Below, piece after piece: positions 11,230 through 23,485 of a DNA stretch of 64,000 bases. Below the pieces are notes generated by a model that was not told where the DNA came from, searched no databases, and was given only the letters and a program-made list of their open reading frames with translations. The stretch is from the NCBI GenBank assembly GCA_963969495.1, contig OZ018321.1, positions 132,278,293 through 132,342,292 of the forward strand, read 5' to 3'. The translations under genes and the position numbers were made by a program. Positions within the stretch are counted from its first letter, which is position 1. The number at the start of each line of letters is the position of its first letter. Source of the stretch: Ceratothoa steindachneri. Lineage: Eukaryota; Arthropoda; Malacostraca; Isopoda; Cymothoidae.

Positions 11230-12900
11230 AAGCACTTTATATTCATTCTGGCAGTGAAACCATTTTCCATTATGTCTGGAATTAAACCAGTTTTTAATCA
11301 TTGTAGGCTTCTATTCATTCTGATAGTATAACTAGTTTCTATTCTTCATGCAGTGAAACCACTTTCTATTTTTTTAGGTAGTTAAACCGCTTTCTATTCT
11401 TCTCACCGATAAACCAGTTTCTATCCAGACTAGCATTGGAATAGTTCCTATTATGCCCCCCGAAAACCAGTTTATATTCATCATGCTAATTAAGCTATTT
11501 TCTATTCTGGCACGAAAACCACTTTCTACCCCTTTCTTGCAGTGAAACCACATGTATGCTTCTTGCTGTGAAGCCAGTTGATATTCTTTCTCGTCGTTCT
11601 TACATACGAACATATTTTCTTCTCTGACCTCAGTAATGAAATTTCCTTTTATTCTGGCAATAAAACTAGTTTCTTCTCTTTCTGGTAGTCAAACAAGTTT
11701 CTATTTTTTTTACCAGTGAAATCAGCTTCTATACATTTACAATGGGACTTAAGTTTCTATTCTTTCTGAAAATGAAAACATTTTTCTTTCCTTTTGGCTG
11801 CAAAACCAGCTTTTATCCGTCCTACCGTTAAACCAGATTCTATTCATTTTGGAAGTGAGAACAATTTCTTCTCAACATATCTAGCAGTGAAAATATTATA
11901 GTTTAAATTCTTTTTGCCAGCGAAATCAGTTTTCTTACTCGCACTGAGAATTTTTATATTCGTTTTAAAAGTGAAACCTGTTTCGATTCATTCTGCTGAA
12001 AGTGAAACACTTTTCTTTTTTTCGTCATTAAAACCAGTTTCTATTTTCACAAACATTCTAGCAGTTATAGCTAATTTTATTTTTCTTGCAGTTAACCCAT
12101 GTTATATTCTTTCTGACAGTGAGGCTAATTTCTCTTTCTGGTATTAAACCAGATTTCAAGTCATTCTGTTATTCAAACTACCTTCTATTTTTTAACAGTT
12201 AAAAAAGTTTTTTTATTACTCTTAGAATGAAACCAATTTCTTTCTTTCTGATATTGAAACTAGTTTACATTTTTTATTTGACAATGAAACTAATTATTAT
12301 TATTTTTGCAGTGAAACTATTTTATTTTTTCTGCTAGTGAAACATGTTTTTATATTTTTGATCGTGTATTTTGTTTCTATTTTTCATGACAATGAAACTA
12401 TTTGCTATTCATTCTGGCAGTCAATTCAGTTTAATTCATTCTGGCTTCAAATCAATTTTTCTGTCAATGAAACTGGTTACCTTTTACTAGCTTCACAATG
12501 AAACTAGTTTTGATTCCTGCTAACAATGAAATTATTTCTTATTTTTTTCGGGTAGTGAAACTCAGTTTGATTCATCCTGGCAATGAAACCAGTTTCTGGT
12601 ATTTTGATCAGCTAGATCAAACAATTCCTTCGTAGTGAAACTAATTCAGTTCATTCTGACATTTAAGTCAACTCTGTTCTCACAGTGAAAGCAGTTTCTA
12701 TTCATTCTGTCAGTGACACCAATTTGTATTTCTTCTGTCAGTCAAATCTTTTTGCAGTAAAAAAAAATTAAATTCATTCAGAAATTGAATCTAGTTCCTC
12801 TGCTTTCTGTTAAGGAAAGCAGTTCTGATGTTTTCTGTAAGTAAAAGCAATCTCCGTTCTTTCTGGTAGTGAGGCTAGTCCTTATTCCTTCTTGCATTCC
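11230..12900. repeat. 28-bp-period degenerate minisatellite (about 55-60 copies)
   Basis: A unit of about 28 bp, close to gtgaaaccagtttctattca followed by ttctggca, repeats through 1.67 kb with heavy divergence and length drift. Since 28 is not a multiple of three, no long periodic frame results; the 79- and 77-codon frames here (11374-11613, 11914-12147) are chance. Divergence suggests an old array. Confidence 0.88.
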
Positions 12901-12904
12901 AATA

Positions 12905-15290
12905 TTTGTTCAGTAGAAATCAATTTAATAGAAAGTTAGAGTAAAATTTGAATATCTGATAAACTTTCTAAATTATTCAGTACACATCCAGTCTAAAACT
13001 GAATTTTGATTTCTATACTGGAGTTGATTACAATTTATTGAATTCCTAGACTCTCATTACTGGTCACCTTGTTTCCTTTACATCCATTCCTATGCTACCT
13101 TATTTCTTAGATAACCATTCATAGGCAACCTTATTTCTTAAAGACCCATTCTTCAGACGAAATAATTTGTTTCATTAAAGACTTATTTTGTACGCAAATT
13201 TGTTTGATTTATCGCAGCAAACACTTGAGTTGTAGCAAGGTAAAATTGGGCTTGAAGATGAGTGGATTGAAAAAAATTGGAAAACTGTTTGCCTGCAAAA
13301 GCTTTTGAGAAAATCATAACAATATTTTAATTAAGAGGAAGGGGAGAGAATAGACGCAATTAGTATAATCTCACATTCAGCTTCGACAGGCAGTCTTAGA
13401 GTAATCTTAAATACCAAATCTTAGAGCTCTTTGGTTGCTGATAATTATGCTGTGCATTATGGCAAAAATGATTCCCCAAGGCTTATAGGAAGTAACGCGC
13501 TTAGTGTATGTCTTTTTGTAGGCTATTATGGTCTCTATTTTCTTCTCTTTTCCTTGATTTGTTAAATGTCCATTCCCCTTCCATTCCTACACAATTTGCT
13601 TCACTCCTTCAAAGGATGATCAAATGGCTAATTAATTAATGGTGGAATCATGCCAGATACAAGAGTCACTCTGTGAGGTATTAAATTGAACTTTGAGCCT
13701 ATTTCTTCTTTGTAGTTTATGTTTTAAGATGCTTTGTTGTGATTTCCCGTTTGAAAACTAAGGTTTAAAAATTTATTTTCAATATAACATAATTAATAAT
13801 TCTTTAGATGATAAAATCCACCAATAACTGTCAAATGTTATTCAATCCAATCAACCTTCATTCCTTTTGAGACCTTTCTACATTTCCTCTTTAGATTCTA
13901 CTTTGAATAGTCTTATTTATAACGTTATGATGTTATTTTGAACTGGGAAGAACCTTTAGCAAATATTACCCCTTAAGGATGGTCGGTTGCTATCTTACAT
14001 AAAGCATTATTGTTAACAACAAAAGAAATGTGTGTGTGTGTGTCATTATACAATTCAGGCCATTTTATTTTTATAGATTTCTTTACAAAATTTATATCAC
14101 AAAGACTTGAATTTCTTGACCAATTATATATCCAATAACCTTATATTTTTCAATTTGGGGGCAAATTTTCTAATACACGTTTTTGTTCGACACCTTTGGC
14201 GTTCATTATCCAATTTTGTGGACAGATTTTATTCGTGATATGATAAATTAATTTCATAAAAAGGAATAATCTTTTTAATAAACATTTAAATTGTTTTCCA
14301 AACTATCCGATCTATTTGATCATTTTATTTCCAATTTCCTACATTTTGGGAAAAGTAATCACTTTTTGTGATATTCTTGATAAAGGATGAAACTTAGTGG
14401 AAACCATTTAATCACTATTAAGCTAGGAATTATTTAAAACATCTTCATTTTCTCTTCAATTTTGATAGTATGAAAGAAATTAAATGAAGTTGCAGTTATG
14501 TTCGTAATGGTTCCATAAGGCATTCATTTATAGGTATCTAAAAGTTAAAGCAAGGGTAAAAAAATACCATTTAATGATTTTCTTTTAATTTTTATGTATT
14601 TTATTTAGTTATATAGTACATGTTAGTGTCACATATGGGAGTAAATTTATTTAATTGGACTTACGAAAGTTTTAGAGCAAAATCCTGGAATGATATTACG
14701 TGATAGGTTAAAATGAGAACGAAGACTTTAGACAAGGTATAATTTTGTCTTGATTCTCAAAAATAATGATGGCAAAAATATTTAAAGGTGGATTTCTAGG
14801 AATATGAATAAAGTTTGATTCAGCAACAGAAAATTCATTTATGAATTCAAATATTGATACAATTTAAATTATTCCTATATCTCTACATACGCTTCAACAT
14901 TCAAGTTATTAACACAAAGTATTTTAACTTATGTAAAGAATTTTAAATCTTTGTAAAATACAAGGTCTAGATTCATCAATATTTGGATAATTTAATCTCT
15001 TAATCATTCAATAAATCATTCATGTCAGTCAGTAAATCTATATTTTTACTTTAAATTTTTAAAATTCTTTTTAGTCGAAGATAAAAATGTTTGATAAGAG
15101 TCGTCCATTTATCATAAATGTACTCATAATTAGGATACTTACCTATAAATATAGTAGTACTAAGAAGTACAAAGAAGTACTAAGATTAATATTATAACAT
15201 TAATGAGCGTTGGTTTAACTGTTTATTTCTTTTAATCATTATTAATTCTATCTTTCTTACCTTGTCTTGCTTCTATTTTTGCTTGGCATT
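12905..15290. other. No recognisable gene
   Basis: Very AT-rich sequence with a short (GT)n run near 14030 and no open frame worth noting. No transposon terminus or coding trace is recognised on either strand. Confidence 0.5.
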
Positions 15291-15294
15291 TGAG

Positions 15295-15640
15295 GGCATT
15301 CGTCTCCCCTCGGTTCTGTCTATCCATTCATCTACCTTCAGACATTTCCACATCGGATCGTCGCTTATACTATTCTTTCATCTACGTCTCCTTCCACCTC
15401 TTCCTAAATCTGTTTCCGTATCGGGCATAGCACATTAATCTCCATTTCCATCGTATTCCCCTCCACATCATTTTTGTCTCCTTTCATTTCATATCTCTAC
15501 CATACAAGTGTTCTTTCCTTAATTTCCTTAAGATTTGCCACCCCCTTTACTCTACCTCGCATTCTTTCATTCTTAATATTTTTCAGCTTATACATTATGT
15601 TCCTGATACATTCCACTCATTAAGCATTTCATCGATTGAT
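15295..15640 (-). pseudogene. C-terminal fragment of an RTE-like LINE reverse transcriptase ORF
   Basis: The minus strand, read with stops and frameshifts, gives RVKGVANLKEIKERTLVW, a (G/D)KNDVEGNTMEMEI segment and EEVEGDVDERI. This is the characteristic tail of RTE-type LINE ORFs: an ERRLxWYGHVMR-like segment, an MEMEVxGxRxRGRPKxRW-like segment and a C-terminal DRxxWR-like end. Only the tail is present; no RT core was found upstream at 15640-16200. It is inactive. The clade call is tentative, but the LINE assignment is firm. Confidence 0.75.
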
Positions 15641-16249
15641 AAATAAAGAAAATCACTAATGAACAGTACTTTTGACATCCTCACCAAAAATTATAGTAGG
15701 AATAAGTGAATTATGTGAGAGAAATCGAAACAAGGTTAGGGAAGAGACATGAAATTCTTGACACACGAAGGAGCATCGTAATAGTCCCCTTCCCATAGAC
15801 ACAACGAATTTCTAAGCTACTCAGGAATCGATAATTGCATTGATCCACACATAAATGAATATAAATAAACCTATTTAGTGTTTGCTGATTTCTGGTTCTT
15901 AAAGGAAGAATAGGTCGCCAATGGAAAATATTTTGAAATTTAAATGAAATTTTAAATTTTATTTGGAAAATGTTATACTTGAAATTCTAAATATTTGTAG
16001 TTATCACTGCATTAACAGGTTGATGGAAAAAACTCGATTTTTCTACAACAGGAAACGAATCCTTCATATCTAACATGAAAAGATTGAATGATAACGTTAC
16101 CTAAGCCATGGTTAACCTAAACCTAAACGAAACCGTTTCTTTATATACATATCTAAAGGATATGTGAATATATTAAATCACATCTTCGATGAAGGCTTTA
16201 AATTTATTCTGAACCATGACTTCTTAACTGCCAGCTACATCTAAGGTAT

Positions 16250-17480
16250 GAGAAAAACAATTAGAAAGTCCAACTCAAACTCTCTACCAAGATCTTGAAA
16301 GAATTTATAAACAAAGTTGCGAAAATCAAAGATGAGCTCATAGGATATTGAACTAAGTACAAACACAGCTTTAAGAAATCAATCTCTTAACTATTAAAAG
16401 ATGTAAAGGAGTCCTTAGATTAATTTATCGATACAAAAAAGGGAATAAATAAAATATTTTTGTAATTATAAATAAGGAAGAATGCCTCCGAATATTAAAA
16501 CAGCAATGTCCGTTAATTCAAAATTACCAAGTTGAGGAAAGACCCCACAGAAGAGCAAACAAACTAATGACAATAGTTTCCCCAACCAAATCCACTTACA
16601 ACAACCAAAGGTGAAAACAGCGCCGGATATATTTCCGGGGAATATCAAAACACACATGAAAGATATCATCCTCTTCGAGTGATTATTTTTCAAGTTATAT
16701 TACCAACCTACAAGATATCAAATCAACTAAAGACCACCTTCACATCATTTATTCACGCAAACTTCTCCATTAATCCCATAAATGATTTCATTTATATTGC
16801 CCAGAGGTCTTCCTGGCTACGGTATCAGCCTCCTTGAATGTTGAAAGCCTATTAACCAACGTGCCAGTTGAAGAAATATTCGAAAGATTCAAGAAGCATC
16901 TTTACCAAAATACCGACTTATATCTTTTAAGAAAGAACTCACTTTCAAAAACACCTTTTTAAGATTTTTACAATAGAATCTCCTTTCCGAAGCCACAGAT
17001 GGAAAATTATATTGACAAATCGATCGAGTATCCATAGTTTCTCCACTCGGCCCTACCTTTACAAACTTCTACACTGGAAACCTTGATAAAAAATTTTCCA
17101 TCCCAACAAAACTCCAGAATCCCCTAAAGATCTATATAAGATTCATCGAGAACATTTTCCTCAAAACCAAACATAAACATCACCTCCGTTAGTATGACCA
17201 CAACAACCGTGGGCTGTAGACTGACTAATGTACCTTTAAGATGGTACCATTATATTTAATGAGGACTGATAATACAGGGAACAAGTAACATGAAGAACAA
17301 TCATTGAAAAATCTCCGCTCCCATTGCCTCAAGATTTTTGAAGCACTACTTACCAAGGAAAGGTATCCTTAACATAATTGAGGATGCAGGCGCTCATATC
17401 GGATCATCCACCTCTCTCACTATAAAAAACGAACTTAACTTAAAACACCCTTTTAAAATACATTCATTAGGTCCACACAA
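16250..17480 (+). pseudogene. Penelope-like element reverse transcriptase, degraded
   Basis: The plus strand, reading across stops, contains VSASLNVESLLTNVP (near 16830), SPLGPTFTNFY (17040-17075) and KIYIRFIENIFLKTK (near 17125-17170). These correspond to the Penelope-like RT motifs SFDVESLFTNVP, MGSPLGPxxANxYM and YxRYVDDIF. The catalytic Asp pair of the last motif reads Glu-Asn here, and many stops interrupt the frame, so the copy is dead. A 65-codon frame at 17338-17535 may be its downstream part. I did not find a GIY-YIG endonuclease domain. Penelope elements are reverse-transcribing elements of most animal phyla. Confidence 0.78.
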
Positions 17481-17539
17481 TAGTTTAACTTCGAAACTTT
17501 GGCTCTCATACTCCTTTTCTCACTTCAAATTTTAGTCGC

Positions 17540-17960
17540 ATGCGATCCTATATCTCGCTTTGTCGGTCGGTCGGTCCCTGTTTTGTTTTTCTGCTTTGTT
17601 AATAATATTGTAACTATTCGGCCGATTCTAACTAAATTTGAAATCCTTATATTGTTTTGCATTTTCTTTTGAATGAAGTAGTTTCTAAAGTCCTTCCTAT
17701 GTTAGTTGTGGAATTATTTGGCAATAACATCATAGCTATTCCACCGATTCTAACGAAATTTGAAACACTTATGTTTATTTACATTTTCTTTCGAATAATA
17801 TAATTGCCAAGGTCTCTTCAAAGTTAGTCCGAAAATTATTGAAAGTTTTGAAGTTCGTAAGGTCATAAATTAGAATAATTGAGAGCACGCGACTTTGGTC
17901 AGCAGAACTTGTTTGCTCCCACTCCTCTCTACCTATCACTGACACGAACTGACCCTTCCT
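17540..17960 (+). repeat. Dispersed repeat with two tandem ~122-bp units, related to 62480-62830
   Basis: A ggtcggtcggtc motif at 17560 is followed by two copies of a ~122-bp unit with the core attcggccgattctaac, aaatttga and a tacattttcttt block (cores at 17616 and 17738). The same order of blocks recurs once at 62480-62830, including ccaaggtc...gttagtccg and cgtaaggtcata. It looks like a dispersed noncoding repeat that exists with different unit numbers. Confidence 0.75.
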
Positions 17961-17964
17961 CATT

Positions 17965-18955
17965 TGGGTCTACGTGGATCTTTTTGAAAGGGATAGCGAG
18001 TTTGATGAAGGGTTGACCAGGGGCCACTCTGCATCCCCCTCTCCATCTAAACAGAGATCAATCTCTGCCTCTTACTTACCCAAAAAGGACCTCTGAAGAA
18101 GAAGTCAGTCAGTTTGCTTTCTTGCGCTCTACATCTTCCTAAAGCTACTCACTAGTAAAGGAGGAATGGTCAAGCAAAAGAGGGGCAAAAAACAGATGGT
18201 TTTTCACGGGAAGTCATTTTCTTAAAAATACAAACAGCACCCAAGTTACACACGTAATTATTATGATTAGAGAGGACTCTTGCTGCTAAGTATGGGGTAT
18301 GCCCCAAAGAAGGATCATCTACATTTAGCGCTTCTTAACTTCTATTTTTTTTCGTATCTTTGCAACATAACGCAATCCTCACTGCGCCAAGCTTCTTTGA
18401 TGGTATGACGTAGTGAATCCCTTACATAATCCCTATTTGAGGCGCGAAGAAAGGGATCTCTTAAGGACACGACCCAGAGACTTTGGAGATATGTCTATTA
18501 GAGTAGGCCTATTAAGCTAGGAAGGTACCGAAGGGCTCCAATAGAAAGGTAATTAAGGGACCAATAGGTACACAGGGAAAAATAATTGGACCTGTTGATT
18601 ATGTCTTTCTTCACAGTAGCAAAGGGGTGGTCCACCCGCGGAGTGGTCCCTCTTCCCTTACGAGGACCCTTACAGCCGATTTTATCAAGCGACTCCCCAT
18701 AAAACTGCCCCCAAATGAAACCAATAGGACACCAAGGGAATTTGCCAGAAAGATATTTACCGACCAGCAGATCCCCCACATCAAGGGGCTGTAGGTGCCG
18801 ATGTGATTTATCGTAATATCTCCCGAAAACAACGACGTGAGACAACTTCTCTCCTCGTCATGTAGCATCAGCCTCAAGAAACTGTTCTTTAAAGCTAAAA
18901 TCCACCTCAGTTCATCGCCAAGAGGAGTGTGGACTATCGAAGATAGAACCTTGGG
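17965..18955. other. Unassigned, moderately G+C-rich stretch upstream of LINE-A copy 1
   Basis: This lies directly 5' of the ORF1 remnant of LINE-A copy 1 and may be its 5' UTR, as a similar G+C-rich leader precedes copy 2 at 33590-34190. Two overlapping minus-strand frames (18498-18845, 18611-18877) have no recognisable domain and are probably chance. Confidence 0.4.
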
Positions 18956-18959
18956 TTAG

Positions 18960-19800
18960 AACACACTTAACACAACAGATAAAAGAGAAATTAGATAAAA
19001 GGCAACGATGGTTGAAGTAATAAAGTAACGAAGTAATTAAATTCACAGAAGACACAAGTATTCAAAATCGTGTATGAAAACATTGAAATGGCCTCCAAGA
19101 TCATCAAGAAAGGACTCATTGCAGTCTGAATTAGGATTCTCCAAACAAATATTCAAAGATACACTTTGAAAAACATAGAAATTTGCTTCCGTATTTATGC
19201 AATAGAAGACCACATTACTAAGGAATGCCCTCAAAAGGACCTTGTGATGTGGTCGGAATGTGGTTTCGAAGGTCAAATCTAACAAAATTGTGAAAATACA
19301 AGGAAAAAAAAATTATTTACTGCAGAGAACCCCGCCGTTCTATGGCAATTTATTCTCCTAAACAGAAAGACATCCTAAGTAAGAAGGTACGGAAAAACCA
19401 AGAACGATTTAATGGACAACGTAAAATGTCGTACCCTACAGCAACGAAAAAAACACAACCGTGGATGGGAACCCAATTTAATATTGTTGAGAATTCAACA
19501 TGGAAATACTGATGTGTATACTTCATGCACACATCTTGAACAAACCGAACCCGGGAAGCTTTGCTACATCACTCAATGGGATTCCCAAGGAAAAGGTGCT
19601 CGAGCAATGAAGTTCTCCCCAAAGGTTGACTCTTGGGCGATTTTCAATATAAGCATAATGGAGAAAACCAAAATGGAATTGATGAAGCAAACGAAAGAAA
19701 CTGAAGAAACCGAAGACTAAGAAATAGCTAACGAGAAAGCCGACTCAAAAACTAGCACCAAGGAGTCCGCTTAGCAAGCAAAAGTAAAAAGAAGAAAATC
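18960..19800 (+). pseudogene. LINE-A copy 1, ORF1 (Gag-like, CCHC knuckles), degraded
   Basis: In translation, EMASKIIKKGLIA and IRILQTNIQRYTLKNIEIC are followed by CFRIYAIEDHITKECP, a WSECGFEGQI..NCENTRKK segment and a third Cys-poor knuckle. That is a series of two or three degenerate zinc knuckles typical of ORF1 of I/Jockey-group LINEs. The acidic and Lys-rich tail extends to about 19800 and includes the open frame 19412-19720. The ORF1 remnant of LINE-A copy 2 (34430-35200) has the same order of blocks. ORF1 proteins bind LINE RNA. Frameshifts and lost cysteines show that it is dead. Confidence 0.7.
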
Positions 19801-20149
19801 ACAGAAAACTAGAAAATCTAAATAAAAAAAGAACAATTCTCCAAGAGAACAAACACTAGCCCTATCTACCTCAAATTACCGAAAAGGAAGGAGGCAGAAT
19901 ATATCTATATGTAGACGAGAAGAGAACGAGAGAAAAAAACCCTCTAAATTCAACCGCCCGAGACTGCCAGGAACAGGAAACTAACGAATCCTTGATTATA
20001 TAAAGAGAAAAATTAGAAATTAAAGAGATAGATATTTACAAACGGATGGGAAGATGAAGAAAACATTTATCGAAATATTTTTATAAAATAAGGCACTAAT
20101 ATAATATCAATATCAGGATATAAAATTGACTTAGAGATAAATGGATGAA

Positions 20150-21860
20150 GATATGTAATTATAAAATCAGTGCAACTAACTATTCAAGACAGAGTTTCGA
20201 CGGAGCCGCCATTGCGGTCAAAAAGGAGCTGGACTACGGGACTCAAGAGGGAATAATATAACCATACCCTGCAATAGGAATAGAACTCGAACTCACCACT
20301 CTTATCATTACAACGGGATATCAGCCTCGAAGGAGAGACGGCCTCCCGATTACTAACTTAACATGATTATTAACAATAGAAAACCAGTTATTTTTGCCGA
20401 GACAAATGCGCATTGCACAGAAATACATATAAGAACACAGATATAAATACCCTAGCATTAAAACCAGATATCTGTTCTCGAACTTCAACCTCTCCTTTAA
20501 TTACTACTTTGAACTCGTGGACATTCCAATTAGCGAGCAAGTAGCATTACTCCCGACAGTTTACCTGAGTCCATAAAGAAGATATAAAATGAATGGAAGG
20601 CCTATCATCCGGCAGAGTGAACAAAATATAAAGAGATACTAAGGAAATATGAACCCAAGATACTCACAGAAGAGACACTAGAGGAAATTGACAAATGTAT
20701 CGAGGAACTTAGAGAAGCATTAATAAGCGCATATAATGATGATATGCCAAAAAAAAACACACAGAACCATTAAGAACTTCAAATGGTCCCTTGATATGAT
20801 TGATAAAATAAGAAAACTTCATATTAGATAAGTAGACATGGACCAGGGGAACTATGTAAGGATCTAAGAAGGAAGGAGAGAGAGAGAGAGATCACGATAT
20901 TGATTATTGAAAAAAAAGATGAACGGTGGAACGGAATAATCTACAAGATACACGAAGAAAGATCACCATAAGAATTATGGAAATTGGTGAACAGGATGAA
21001 ATACAAGGTAAGAATTAAGGATGAAAGACGAAACAAGCTAAAAGAGGAAGCCGACATTGAAAGAGTATTCAGATAACAGTGGATGAAGGTATTTAAGACC
21101 AGTGAAAAATAAAAGGAAAACTTCGAAATTAACTTTGGAAATGAGATTATAAAACTTAGTAAAACAATCGAAAAAATCCACTCCACCACTTTGTCAACAT
21201 AAATACAATTGAAGAGCTTATAAGAACAATAATCAGCTTTAAACAGCTCAAATGTACCAGAAACATCATAAATCAAGGGAAATAATTCGGCAGAAGGGCA
21301 TAGCAACATCTTGGAATGATTAAAGGACGACTGGTAAGTACCGAAAGTGATTTTCATTCCAAAAGGTGGAGAATCCCGTTGTTGAGTAGAAAACTACCGA
21401 CCTAATTAGGTACTAGATTTCACTAGTAAATTATATGAAAAGATCTTAAAACGCATACCCGATCAACACCTAGAGGAAAAATAATCTTTATTATGAGTGC
21501 CAATTTGGATTGCGAAAAAACAGGAGCACGGATATGGCACTGTGTCTAATAATGGGAAAGCTAGCCAAGGCAAAGAACAAGAAAATAAGCGGCGAGATCT
21601 TTAGCAGTAGCCTGTCTAAAGTTTTCCCAAAGTTTGCCAAAGTGGCATTCAGTATAAAATACTAAAACTATGAATCAACAATAAAATTGCAGCTTAAACA
21701 TTCCTAGTAAAATCTCCACCTCTGCCTCTGTGGACAGGGCGGGAAGCGAATGGGGAAGCCGGGAGGTTTTATCCCCTCCTACCTCTTTCTACTTGCTACT
21801 TTCGGAGTAATGAGACGCCTTAAAAGTGGGACTGAAACTAATCTACATAATAAAAATGCG
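20150..21860 (+). pseudogene. LINE-A copy 1, ORF2 (endonuclease and reverse transcriptase), degraded
   Basis: The reading FDGAAIAVKKELDYG then TTGYQPRRRDGLPITNL is the core of an APE-type endonuclease and parallels LAAGYQPPKRDVLPLHSL of copy 2. Further on come LDFTSKLYEKILKRIP, a DMALCLIMGKLAKAKNKK segment and SLSKVFPKFAKVAF (around 21415-21650), which correspond to the finger and palm entry of a LINE RT (YRPITLL..., FGFRxxRST, AFDxVWH). The FADD catalytic box is not preserved. The element ends in unreadable sequence near 21850. Role when intact: target-primed reverse transcription. Confidence 0.72.
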
Positions 21861-21864
21861 AAAC

Positions 21865-22380
21865 ACAAGAAACAAAAGAAAAAAATATCGAGCAACAATT
21901 GAATTGGTTTTAGTATTCCATTCTATAGCAATTTACACTATCTTTAAAGCAGTCTAATTAAGAACTAGAGAATCCAAAACAAATAAACTTATATAATAAC
22001 ATAAAAACGAGAAGAGCAGATATGAGAAACGAACGAGAGCTACATAAAAAAGCAAAGATACAGTAACTAAATAAAACTATAGAAAAGAAAACCAAAAGCA
22101 ACAATTGAAAAGCCACAATATGGGTAGGGAAATAAATTCCCCAACCTAATAGAGCACATAGAAAGATGGAGATCGTATCGATTATCCCTTACAATAAAAC
22201 AATAATAGAATGAGAAGCAGTAAACAATATTTACATAAATGGAAATAATACTAATAAAAATAATAACCAGTACTACTAACAAATTGAAACTAAATATAAC
22301 TCGGACGGAAAACCACGTCGGCACTAAAATTACCTAAATTCTAAAAAAACGCGAAAAAATAAAACTAATTAAACTATAAA
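21865..22380. other. No recognisable gene
   Basis: A-rich sequence; it may be the tail of LINE-A copy 1. The 85-codon minus frame at 22067-22324 has no family features. Confidence 0.45.
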
Positions 22381-22384
22381 ATTG

Positions 22385-22508
22385 GATCATGTTAAGAATA
22401 GGAAACCCAATTTTACCATAACAAGAATAGCACCTCCTAAAGGGCCCATGCCAAGAATAGTGCCACCCGACCCCAAAGTTACCATGCCAAGAATAGCAAC
22501 CCCAATCT
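22385..22508. repeat. ~30-36-bp minisatellite patch left of the mariner
   Basis: Four units share a core of (c/t)aagaatag followed by a C-rich run and ccaattttacc or equivalents (near 22390, 22422, 22450 and 22486). The same unit reappears at 24030-24165, to the right of the mariner and its neighbouring open frame. Confidence 0.75.
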
Positions 22509-22509
22509 A

Positions 22510-23441
22510 CGAGGGGCGGTAAATAAGTTTTGCGAATCGGTAGAGCGAAAGAGAGGAAGGGGGGTGGCTGTTTGTGGGGGTGTTAAGACAAGCTATGACA
22601 AGTCAGGACCGGCAGCCGAACGCTCCTGCCTCGTCTATTTCAGAAGTAGTAGCTGATCGCAGATCATTAGTCACAAATTTTTCAACAATGGAGAAGTTTG
22701 AGTACCCCGCAGTGATCAAATTTTTGACCGAGGAAGGCAAGAATGCAAAAGAGATCCATGAACACATGGTTTCAGGGTACACCGACACTATTCCTTCCTA
22801 TACAACCATTGCTTGCTGGAATAGGGAGTTCCGCCATGGTCGTGAGTCCCTTGAAGATGACCCCCGTCCAGGACGCCCGTCAGACGTGACCAACGAGATC
22901 AATGTGGCCCGTGTGGAGAAGATGATCTTCGAAAATCTACGGGTGAAGGTCGAAGAAATCAAGCGAGAACTTGGAATATCACATGGAAGTGTTATTAACA
23001 TGATCCACGACAATTTGGGCATGACGAAGGTCTCTGCCCGTTGGGTCCCTAGAAACCTCACGCCCCATGATCGACTTCAACGTCGTCAAAGTCCACAAGG
23101 CGAGAGTTGCACAAGCTGCCCTGCGCGAGTGCGGATTCGAGGAGCTCGACTATCGCCCCTACAGTCCAGATCTGGCCCCTAGCGACTACTTTTTACTCCG
23201 CCAGCTCATAGCTGCACTGCGTGGACGCCGGTTTGGGGACGATGAAGATGTCTAGCTCGCCGTCCAGGAGTGGATTGAACAGCAGTCGGGAGATTTCTGG
23301 TTGTCGGGAATTAGAAGCTTCAGGGACAAGTGGCGCAAGTGCATTGAAGTCGAGGGGAGTTATATTGAAAAATAATAAAACACTTTTCCTCATATCTCGT
23401 TTTCTTATATCCCAATTTCAAAACTTATTGACCGCCCCTCG
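22510..23441 (+). mobile_element. Internally deleted mariner transposon with intact termini
   Basis: Terminal inverted repeats of 23 bp lie at 22510-22532 and 23419-23441; they begin cgaggggcggt and agree at 22 of 23 positions. A TA dinucleotide flanks each end (22508-22509 and 23442-23443), the target duplication expected of Tc1/mariner elements. The total length of 932 bp is well short of the usual ~1.3 kb. The missing part is the centre of the transposase gene. The element is nonautonomous but its ends look fit for mobilisation in trans. Confidence 0.92.
22688..23370 (+). pseudogene. Mariner transposase gene with central deletion (SETMAR-like N-terminus)
   Basis: The start MEKFEYPAVIKFLTEEG at 22688 matches the usual mariner/SETMAR-type N-terminus; the longer open frame from 22574 only adds leader. 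The paired helix-turn-helix region follows (SYTTIACWNREFRHGRESLE, DDPRPGRPSD, ELGISHGSVINMI) and reaches RWVPRNLTPHDR near 23075. The sequence then jumps, in another frame, to VHKARVAQAALRECGF and YSPDLAPSDYFLL, with a stop at 23253 followed by a readable tail ending YIEK near 23370. About 130 residues that carry the first two catalytic aspartates are missing; the third (SPDLAPSD) remains. No active enzyme can be made. Confidence 0.9.
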
Positions 23442-23485
23442 TAAATATCATGTAAATGAAAATAAAACCATTCGTGTTCTTTACC

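Noticed and set aside
18498..18877. Overlapping minus-strand frames of 115 and 88 codons
   Set aside because: No recognisable domain; the stretch is more likely LINE 5' UTR on the other strand.
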